From Fidelibacterota bacterium (GTDB lineage: Bacteria > Fidelibacterota > Marinisomatia > Marinisomatales > TCS55), in assembly GCA_029936965.1 (NCBI GenBank), contig JAPYRG010000008.1, positions 19,984 to 83,983 on the forward strand: 64,000 bases of DNA, written 5' to 3'. This document shows positions 1 to 7,084 of the stretch, in pieces. A program made the translations under genes and the position numbers. Below the pieces are notes generated by a model. That model saw nothing but the letters and a program-made list of their open reading frames with translations, was not told the DNA's origin and made no database searches. Each line of letters starts with the position of its first letter. The stretch's first letter is position 1.

Positions 1-2963
1 GTCCTAATAATATGATTGAGCATCTTGGTGATCTAGTATCATTTAAAAAATCACAAGGGTTTGATGTTTATATCGAAACGCTTTCCAATGTAGGGTCAAC
101 CGCAGAAGAAATTAAGCAGTTAATAGAGAACACCTTATTAGAAGACCCTATGTTAGAATATGTATTATTGATTGGAGATGTAGATGGTGTTGCTGCTATG
201 CCTTCATTTTATTATGGTCCGGAGAATGATGTGACTGATCAAAAATTCACCCATATTCTAGGTGAAGATTTCTATCCAGATGTATTTATTGGACGTTTTT
301 CAATTGACTCTATTTCTGAACTAATTGTTATGATTCAAAAAACAATTAATTATCATCGTCAACCTTTAGCTACAGATAGTAATTGGCTAGATAAGGCACT
401 TGTTGTTGCAGGAAATTATAGTAATACAGTGCCAATACCGATAACGCCCAAGTGGACATCGTATTGGGTTCGAGATCTTTTATATGATAATGGTTACACT
501 TCTGTGGATACTGTATTTTATCCACCAGTTCAACAAGGTGCATCATTAATACAAAATTATATTAATAATGGAGTAGGTATTGTTAATTATCGAGGATGGG
601 GTGATGCAAATGGTTGGCACTATCCTGAATTTCACGTTGGAGATGTTGTTGCGCTTAATAATGGATGGATGACTCCAGTATTTACTAGTTTTGTTTGTAA
701 TTCTAATGATTTTGCAAATAATGTGGATCCTTGTCTTGGTGAAGCATTAGTGCGGGCTGGAACACCATCAAATCCGAAAGGTGGAATAGCTATAGTTGGT
801 CCTTCTGATTTGCACACAAGTACAAAATTTAATAATGTAATTAACGCATATATGTTTGATGCAATGTTTGATAATAATATAGTAGAATTAGGTCCAGCTG
901 TGAATGCAGGTCTGATGGGATTAATTCGAGAATTCCCCAATCTGGATGGAGTTGAAGAAGCGCAAGAGTTTTATTTTCATGTTTATAATATTCTTGGAGA
1001 CCCTTCTGTATCAATGTATCTAACGAGACCCAATGAATTTTCAATAATTGCTGAAGATTGTTTCAATAATGATGGCTTTGTAGAATTATCAGTGTTTGAT
1101 GTTGAGGGGAACTCCATTCATGATGCAGTCATATCCTTAATGGTAAATGATAGTATTCTATTTAAAGGCAAATCAGATATAAATGGGAAAGTTCATGCTT
1201 CAATTAACCTGGATAATGTATCAATTATTGATGTTTATGCTAATAAAAATGGTTTTGTTCAAGGTAAAATAGAATTAGAGGTTAGTGATGATCAATCAGA
1301 TTTAGTTTTAGTTGGTTATGAATTAGGCCAGTTAAATGATAATCTTTTGGAGATTGGAGAAATATCTCATATTTATCCAATTTTTAAGAACAAAGGGACT
1401 TCAACTATTCTATCAATTAATGGATATGTAAATATTCCGTTAGTGCAAAATTGCCAGATTATTTCATCAGATTTTGAAATTTCCGATCTTGATCCTGGAC
1501 AAAGCGCTTTAAGTGTTGCACCAATAGTGGTACGACCAAATTCAGCAAATAAAGAAAATATTCTTTTGAATATTGATATTGATACTCAAGACTGGAATTA
1601 TGATCTCGCAATTCCTATCAAACCATTGACATTGATAGCAGATTTGAATGGTGATGAATTATTTAATAATACAATTAGCGAGTTATCCTTATTAATAAAA
1701 AATTATTCAAATACAGAATTAGATAGTGTATTTGTTGAACTAATATCTCTAGATGATTCACTATCTATTCTAATGAATAGTAGAGAATATTTTTCCATTA
1801 GTTCTTATTCTAATACAGAAATAAATAATATAAATCATGAATTTATGATAGGAAATGTTTCTCCTGGTAGCGCACTTAGCTATCAATTATCTATAAAAAA
1901 AGATACGATTATAGTTCACTCAGAGCAGAAAGATTTTAGACCATCTTTTAATGATAATCAGCCAATTGCGCCGACTTGGTACGGTTATTGGGCATACGAT
2001 AATTTGGACACGAACTTTATGCAATCTCCTTTGTTTGATTGGGTTGAGTTAGATCCAATGTATGGCGGAAGTGGGGCTTCTGAATACAAATTAGATGATG
2101 ATGACCATATAATAGTGCAGTTACCATTTGAATTTAAATATTTTAATCGAACGTATAATGAATTGACGATTAATTCTAATGGATGGGCTTCATTTATATC
2201 TTGCGATATTGATTATTTCTACAATTATACTATTCCCATGGCCTTAGGGCCAAAAGCAGTTTTAGCGCCATTTTGGGATGATCTAGAAGTGATAAATGAG
2301 GACTCAATTAGAGTATATACAAAATATGAACAAAATAATGGAAGATATATTATTGAATGGTCAAGAGCCTTGAATGGATTCGATGAAGTTACGGAGGAAA
2401 CATTTGCTATTTATTTATATAATCAAGAGTCTATCCCTACAGAAAGTGGAGATGGAGTAATAGAATTTCATTATCTAGATATTTCTGATATAGATGCAGA
2501 TAAAAACTTTTCAACTATTGGAATCGAAGATCATACAAAAAATGAAGGGATTCAATATGTATTTAATAATATTTATGCACCAGGAGCTGCTCAGCTTCAA
2601 AATCAACGTTCTATTCGTTTTACTACAGAAGCGCCAATCAATTATGTTTCTTCTTTATCATTTATAAATGAAGATAATCTTCCTGTTGGTTTTCAAATGT
2701 TTCCAGCATATCCAAACCCCTTCAATCCATCAACGACTATTAGTTATCAGCTACCTAATGTTTCTGATGTGAAAATTTCTATTATTGATTTATTGGGTAA
2801 TGAAGTGGATGTATTATTAAGTGAAAGGAATTATTCTGGAAAATATAATGTCCAATGGCAAGGAATAGATAGATTTGGTAAATCAGTATCATCTGGAACA
2901 TACTTTGTAGTTTTAGAAGCATTAAACTCCAGAAAAGTTCAAAAGATTTTATTCATAAAATGA
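1..2963 (+). CDS. Gingipain-like C25 family secreted protein with C-terminal sorting domain (5' partial)
   Basis: The reading frame is open to the left edge, so the N-terminus (signal peptide, prodomain) lies outside. Counting from the first in-window ATG at 12, residues 1-350 resemble the C25 caspase-like fold: a YVLLIGDVDG strand, then DVFIGR, then NYRGWGDANGW and SFVCNSNDF. C229 matches the gingipain nucleophile position. The histidine expected in a GHG motif is replaced by W196 (GWG); H203 or H208 lie just after. Residues about 360-860 look like repeated beta-sandwich modules. The last 80 residues are a FlgD-like/type IX sorting domain starting at YPNPFNPSTT and ending in a basic tail. 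Exported by the Por/T9SS route by analogy; the substrate is unknown, and an inactive C25 homologue is possible. The stop overlaps the next start (ATGA). Confidence 0.8.
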   Translation, partial: PNNMIEHLGDLVSFKKSQGFDVYIETLSNVGSTAEEIKQLIENTLLEDPMLEYVLLIGDVDGVAAMPSFYYGPENDVTDQKFTHILGEDFYPDVFIGRFSIDSISELIVMIQKTINYHRQPLATDSNWLDKALVVAGNYSNTVPIPITPKWTSYWVRDLLYDNGYTSVDTVFYPPVQQGASLIQNYINNGVGIVNYRGWGDANGWHYPEFHVGDVVALNNGWMTPVFTSFVCNSNDFANNVDPCLGEALVRAGTPSNPKGGIAIVGPSDLHTSTKFNNVINAYMFDAMFDNNIVELGPAVNAGLMGLIREFPNLDGVEEAQEFYFHVYNILGDPSVSMYLTRPNEFSIIAEDCFNNDGFVELSVFDVEGNSIHDAVISLMVNDSILFKGKSDINGKVHASINLDNVSIIDVYANKNGFVQGKIELEVSDDQSDLVLVGYELGQLNDNLLEIGEISHIYPIFKNKGTSTILSINGYVNIPLVQNCQIISSDFEISDLDPGQSALSVAPIVVRPNSANKENILLNIDIDTQDWNYDLAIPIKPLTLIADLNGDELFNNTISELSLLIKNYSNTELDSVFVELISLDDSLSILMNSREYFSISSYSNTEINNINHEFMIGNVSPGSALSYQLSIKKDTIIVHSEQKDFRPSFNDNQPIAPTWYGYWAYDNLDTNFMQSPLFDWVELDPMYGGSGASEYKLDDDDHIIVQLPFEFKYFNRTYNELTINSNGWASFISCDIDYFYNYTIPMALGPKAVLAPFWDDLEVINEDSIRVYTKYEQNNGRYIIEWSRALNGFDEVTEETFAIYLYNQESIPTESGDGVIEFHYLDISDIDADKNFSTIGIEDHTKNEGIQYVFNNIYAPGAAQLQNQRSIRFTTEAPINYVSSLSFINEDNLPVGFQMFPAYPNPFNPSTTISYQLPNVSDVKISIIDLLGNEVDVLLSERNYSGKYNVQWQGIDRFGKSVSSGTYFVVLEALNSRKVQKILFIK

Positions 2964-3214
2964 CTATAATAATTTATTCAACAGAATGGTGTGGCCCATG
3001 TAAGAATGCAAAGCAACTGCTAGATGATAAAAATGTTGTTTATAAAGAAATTGATATTGAACAAAATAAAATCTCAAGGGATGATCTGTATGACATTACT
3101 GGGGGACGTAGTGTACCACAAATTATTATTAATAAAACTGTTATTGGAGGTTATAGCGAATTATTTTATTTAAATCAATCAGGGGAACTAGATAAATTAT
3201 TAGAGGAAAGCTAA
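2960..3214 (+). CDS. Glutaredoxin-family thiol oxidoreductase
   Basis: An 84-residue single-domain thioredoxin fold of Grx3/GrxC type. The redox site is WCGPC near residues 10-14, i.e. the thioredoxin-like CGPC rather than the CPYC usual in glutaredoxins. The cis-proline loop SVPQIIINK and the glutathione-side motif GGYSEL follow in the expected order. It probably reduces protein disulfides or mixed disulfides in the cytoplasm; there is no signal peptide. The start overlaps the stop of the upstream C25 gene by four bases, so the two are probably cotranslated, although no functional link is obvious. Confidence 0.88.
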   Translation: MTIIIYSTEWCGPCKNAKQLLDDKNVVYKEIDIEQNKISRDDLYDITGGRSVPQIIINKTVIGGYSELFYLNQSGELDKLLEES

Positions 3215-3215
3215 A

Positions 3216-4163
3216 TTGGTTATAAATAGAATGAATTTCAATTTAAAAAAGTCCCTCTTAATGGGACTTTTGTTTATTCATATAAATTGCTCTGGTACCA
3301 ACCCAGTAACAAGTTTTATTAATAGTCTTACTTCAAAGAAAAAATCATCAAGTTTAGCACAAAAAGTAGGGAAGTTTTTACCATCTAGTTCTAAAGAATT
3401 CATAGATATATATGCAATGGAATCTCAAGTACGGAATCACCGCGCTTGGGTTCAAGAAAGATCAAAAGAATTGAAGTCAACAAAGAAAGCTCTTCGATCC
3501 TTAATGAATGCTTCTAGACAAAATGATTTCCAATTATATGAATTTTTAGATGCAAATCTAGCAGTAATGGCAGCAGCGCATGAAAATGTACTCTCCAATG
3601 CAAAAAAGGAAAAAAAACTAATTATTAGAGTCCAAAAGGGTAAAAAGACAAATATAGATTCAAAAATTCCTGGAAAAAATAATTCCTATCTTCAACAATT
3701 TATTATTTTAGATGATGCCATTGATTTAAGAAAGTCTGCTTATCAAGAATCGATTTACAAGATTAAGAAGGCATTAGTAAAAAGAGATATGGATTTAGTT
3801 TTTATTAAAGAGCAGAAGAATGAATGGTTTTTTATAACCGAAGAGTTATCAGATAAAAGAAAAGAATTTCAGCCATCAATTGATAAGTTAACTGCATTAT
3901 TAGTTGATGCTATAACTAATGATAAAAATCATATTGAAAAAATAAGCAAACAATTGAATAAGGTTGAAAGCATAAATAAACGTCTTGATTTTTTAGATAA
4001 GTTATTTTTGAATATTGATAAAATTGCTGAAAAGCAAAAAGGTGGACGTGTATATTTGAAAAAAAGTTCTGAGTTTAAAGAAGAATATGAAATTCGCTTT
4101 GAGAACTCTGTTAAAGATTATGAAAAGTATCTAGAAAATCTTAGACAACTATTTATTAATTAA
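3216..4163 (+). CDS. Putative lipoprotein with long helical, charged body
   Basis: 315 residues from a TTG start, chosen because GAGGAA (3203-3208) sits 7 bases upstream; an ATG at 3231 is the alternative and keeps the same signal. The N-terminus has Lys-Lys, a hydrophobic stretch and a lipobox ending ...HINC, so it is probably a lipid-anchored envelope protein. The mature part is rich in Lys, Glu and Asn with heptad-like spacing and looks like coiled coil. No family was recognised. It follows the glutaredoxin gene directly, and its end lies one base from the end of the convergent metalloprotease gene. Confidence 0.65.
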   Translation: MVINRMNFNLKKSLLMGLLFIHINCSGTNPVTSFINSLTSKKKSSSLAQKVGKFLPSSSKEFIDIYAMESQVRNHRAWVQERSKELKSTKKALRSLMNASRQNDFQLYEFLDANLAVMAAAHENVLSNAKKEKKLIIRVQKGKKTNIDSKIPGKNNSYLQQFIILDDAIDLRKSAYQESIYKIKKALVKRDMDLVFIKEQKNEWFFITEELSDKRKEFQPSIDKLTALLVDAITNDKNHIEKISKQLNKVESINKRLDFLDKLFLNIDKIAEKQKGGRVYLKKSSEFKEEYEIRFENSVKDYEKYLENLRQLFIN

Positions 4164-4164
4164 A

Positions 4165-5931
4165 TTATTTTAATAATGTTGCGTTTATCCAACGCTGAAA
4201 ATTATCTCCTTTAACTACTATAAAATATTGACCTGTGGAAGCATATTCTCCTACTTTAGTTCGCCCATCCCAATGGAATGTTACAATACCTTGAGCATAT
4301 GTCTTATTTGTTATTTGTTTAATGTGTTTCCCATTTATAGATATAATGTTGATACTTAAATGTTGTTGATGAGGGATCTCTACATTAAAAGAAGTCGAAG
4401 GGTTAAAAGGGTTTGGATAATTTTGAGAAACAGAAATAGAAGTAGGGATGGACTCATTTTCCAATGATAATTCACCATCTGTAATTTCTATTTGGTAATC
4501 CCAGTTATTCCCACTCGTATCTTGACTGACTACAGCCAGATATACTGAAGCAGCACTAGTTGGGTCAATATTTATTTGATTACCTGAATATACTGTCCAT
4601 GAATTATTTTCATAAGAAATAATAGCATGCATATTTAGATCTGTATCTGGTCCGGTAGTATTTGTTAACGAAGCAATTACTGGATCACTACTGATTAAAT
4701 GAGTATACTGGCTTGCAAAACGATTAAGGTTCGTGCTGGTTATTGTCTGAGGTGTGCCAGCAGTATATGTGATCTCTGTAAAAGTAGTAGGGCCATTAAC
4801 GGGGTATGCTTCAGCTTCTTCATAAGCAAATAACCCAGCATTAGTATTAGAAGACATAACTCGATTTGCTACTACCATTTTATTCAATGCATCACTAAAG
4901 GAAGATCCTTCGCTGGATAATGCTAAAGAAATTGCTCGATGACTATAATCGCCATAATAACTATCATTTAAAATACTCTTTTGCCATATCTTTCTTAATG
5001 TGAGATAACCTCCTAGATGTTCATAAATATATTGATGGTAAATAAATGATCCATACCAATGATCGCTTTGATCATCTAAAGCTTTATGTGGTTCATTAAA
5101 CCAAGATGGTAAATATTGATAACAATCATTGATTTCATCATAGATTTGTTCTTCCATTACTACAGCTGTTGCTTCCATAATCCATTGGGCCTCAAAGCCA
5201 TCATACCCTGATTGAATTGCATGATGGAATTCATGTGCAGCGGTAACTTTAATACTTTCTTGTTCTGTACCAGGAAAACCATTATAGTTATTTCGAAGAG
5301 CCATATAACTATTTAATGCATTTAATTCTGTAGTTGAACTATTCTCGTTATCTCCAAAATTCCCAGCTTGAGCGAAATTCTCTGGCGAAACATATCCATA
5401 TACATTTGATTCCAGGTTACGAATATATATGTCATAGTGATCAGATCCACCATTATCCGAGTTTGCAGGATACCAGCTATCTGAAGGGGGCTCAGTATAT
5501 AAAAAGCTATCCAATTGAGTTGATGCGACGAAAGCAAAAACATTGACCATATTATCAATATAATCTGGAATACTATTATTATTTGTATCTGTATTTGCGA
5601 CAGCATGCGTTCCTGTGGTAGTATAATGAAAACGGAAATAACCATTATCGAGTGTTTGATCAAGGCCTTCACCTTCAGCGCGATCTTCAAATGAACGGTT
5701 AGCGATAGCGCCACCAAATTGAAATCCTACTTGACTTAATCTTAACTGTTGTTCAGTATTTAACTGATTACCATACAAAGAGACATTTCTTAGATGTGGT
5801 GATATACATCGTTCTTGATTATTCCCAGAAAACGATTGTATAACAATTTCAACAGATTGATCAATATTCCCAGGAAGCTTTGCAAAGGATACTTCCAATA
5901 AAATGATTAAAAGAAATGTAGTTTTTCTCAT
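4165..5931 (-). CDS. MXAN_6640-type secreted metalloprotease with C-terminal sorting domain
   Basis: 588 residues. Signal peptide residues 1-17 (RKTTFLLIILLEVSFA). A zinc-protease HExxH motif, AAHEFHHAIQSGYD, lies near residue 233, followed about 20 residues later by IMEATAVVMEE, a plausible third-ligand Glu region. This arrangement matches putative metalloproteases of the MXAN_6640 group. A beta domain follows, and the last 80 residues are a type IX/FlgD-like sorting domain starting at YPNPFNPSTS. Expected location is the cell surface or medium. The start overlaps the stop of the upstream lipoprotein gene by four bases. That neighbour seems to carry the segment normally found at the N-terminus of this protease family. 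Confidence 0.82.
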   Translation of the reverse strand: MRKTTFLLIILLEVSFAKLPGNIDQSVEIVIQSFSGNNQERCISPHLRNVSLYGNQLNTEQQLRLSQVGFQFGGAIANRSFEDRAEGEGLDQTLDNGYFRFHYTTTGTHAVANTDTNNNSIPDYIDNMVNVFAFVASTQLDSFLYTEPPSDSWYPANSDNGGSDHYDIYIRNLESNVYGYVSPENFAQAGNFGDNENSSTTELNALNSYMALRNNYNGFPGTEQESIKVTAAHEFHHAIQSGYDGFEAQWIMEATAVVMEEQIYDEINDCYQYLPSWFNEPHKALDDQSDHWYGSFIYHQYIYEHLGGYLTLRKIWQKSILNDSYYGDYSHRAISLALSSEGSSFSDALNKMVVANRVMSSNTNAGLFAYEEAEAYPVNGPTTFTEITYTAGTPQTITSTNLNRFASQYTHLISSDPVIASLTNTTGPDTDLNMHAIISYENNSWTVYSGNQINIDPTSAASVYLAVVSQDTSGNNWDYQIEITDGELSLENESIPTSISVSQNYPNPFNPSTSFNVEIPHQQHLSINIISINGKHIKQITNKTYAQGIVTFHWDGRTKVGEYASTGQYFIVVKGDNFQRWINATLLK

Positions 5932-6314
5932 GGGTTCCTCTTAGTTGGTTTTCTTGGAAGTGGACGGATCCACTGACGAATAATTTTTTGATTTTCTGGA
6001 TTTAAAGTATGAAAAGCACGTTTGACTTCCATTATTACTGGGGTTCCATCTTTAGGTCCGACAGTTCCTTGATAATTAATAGGCAAAGATTCTGGGGAAA
6101 AAATTGCAAATGTTAAATATAAATAATATTCATCATTCGATATTTTTTTTGATCTATGATCATTGCGTAATAATTCAATACTATTTTTTGAATGTTGAGC
6201 ATCCGTAGGCTTGGCATCAACAGGTTTTGAAGAGCATGATTGAAATATAATGAAACTTATAATAATGAAATAATTTGATAAGTTATTTCTTTTTCGTAAT
6301 TCGATTAATTTCAT
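5928..6314 (-). CDS. Small lipoprotein resembling a detached protease N-terminal (prodomain-like) segment
   Basis: 128 residues. Signal with lipobox FQSCSS at about residues 22-28, so lipid-anchored. The body contains ISNDEYYLYLTFAIFSPESLP, a Gly-rich break, then MEVKRAFHTLNPENQKIIRQW ending in RPLPRKP. From memory, many MXAN_6640-like or immune-inhibitor-like secreted proteases begin with a similar sequence (IS-x-DEYALY-x2-ALF-x-PE-x-LP, then a leucine-rich helix and RP). Here it is a separate lipoprotein translated just before the protease (4-base overlap). A chaperone, inhibitor or membrane tether for the protease is inferred, not shown. Confidence 0.7.
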   Translation of the reverse strand: MKLIELRKRNNLSNYFIIISFIIFQSCSSKPVDAKPTDAQHSKNSIELLRNDHRSKKISNDEYYLYLTFAIFSPESLPINYQGTVGPKDGTPVIMEVKRAFHTLNPENQKIIRQWIRPLPRKPTKRNP

Positions 6315-6411
6315 TCTGTTTCTTTTTACTCCAATACAGTCTTACAAATAAAGCCATCAATAATAGACCAAGTGCATAAAATAGTGCATAGTAAGGTAAA
6401 AGTTCACCCAT
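6283..6411 (-). CDS. 42-residue single-pass membrane protein
   Basis: A small reading frame with M-GELLPYYALFYALGL at the start, one hydrophobic helix (residues about 5-25) and a basic tail (WSKKKQ...ITKKK). Its ATG shares the A of the upstream TAA stop (TAATG at 6413-6409), and its end overlaps the next lipoprotein start by 32 bases in another frame. These overlaps, and the clean membrane-helix-plus-basic-tail layout, argue for a translated gene rather than a spacer. The topology is like CcmD-type small proteins, but no cytochrome maturation genes are near. No family assigned. Confidence 0.6.
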   Translation of the reverse strand: MGELLPYYALFYALGLLLMALFVRLYWSKKKQNEINRITKKK

Positions 6412-7031
6412 TACTTAATTAATTGAATGTAGCGGTCATACAGATAAGTAGCAATTAGTAATCCCATTCCAGTAAATAACTCCCATCTTATTGTATCCTG
6501 TCCATCACTACTCATAACACCTGCTATGGATAATGATGCTCCAACTAAAAGTGATGCATTCCTGATTTGTTTATAATTCAATGCAGTTTGCATATTTATA
6601 TTAGTTTTATGATCTAATTTTGCTTCTGCAAAAACAGGATCCATTGATGAAAGAGGGAAACGAAGAGCAACCATTAGTTCATTGGGATTACTCGATTCAA
6701 TAAAATCATGTATTTCAATTTGAGGGACTTTTAAAGAAATTTGAACTGATTCACTAGTATTATGTAAGGCAATTTTTTTTACTATGGATGGAGTTTTAAT
6801 TGATTCTACCAGATTGGTATCAATTTGAGCATTCATAATAGTAGTATAAAACCAACCGTTTTCAGAATACCATCCAGTTGCAGTTCCCTTTAAAAGAGGT
6901 CGATTCGAACGAATTGTTAAGAAAATCCCATTCTTTTTACTATTAATTTTGATATCTGTAATTTTGATATCTGCAGCAAAAGATTGAACAAGAAACTGTG
7001 CTAAAATGAGATAAAATTTAATTGAATTCAT
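6411..7031 (-). CDS. AMIN-like envelope protein with C-terminal membrane helices
   Basis: 206 residues. Signal peptide residues 1-19 (ending QSFAA). The central region DIKITDIKIN...IRSNRPLLKG...YTTIMNAQID...VQISLKVPQ has the beta-strand pattern of AMIN domains, which bind peptidoglycan or envelope partners; this is a weak structural match by eye. The last 50 residues hold two hydrophobic helices (ASLLVGASLSIAGV and LFTGMGLLIATYL). It is the first gene of the minus-strand group leading to the metalloprotease, separated by 53 bases from the divergent LVIVD gene, so the promoter should lie there. Confidence 0.6.
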   Translation of the reverse strand: MNSIKFYLILAQFLVQSFAADIKITDIKINSKKNGIFLTIRSNRPLLKGTATGWYSENGWFYTTIMNAQIDTNLVESIKTPSIVKKIALHNTSESVQISLKVPQIEIHDFIESSNPNELMVALRFPLSSMDPVFAEAKLDHKTNINMQTALNYKQIRNASLLVGASLSIAGVMSSDGQDTIRWELFTGMGLLIATYLYDRYIQLIK

Positions 7032-7084
7032 TTTTACTATAGGAAATGTATGTAATTTAATAACTTTAGACTCAAGATAATATA

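Noticed and set aside
5322..5717. 131-residue minus-strand frame
   Set aside because: Lies inside the metalloprotease gene in another frame and has no recognisable sequence; Ile/Leu-rich shadow.
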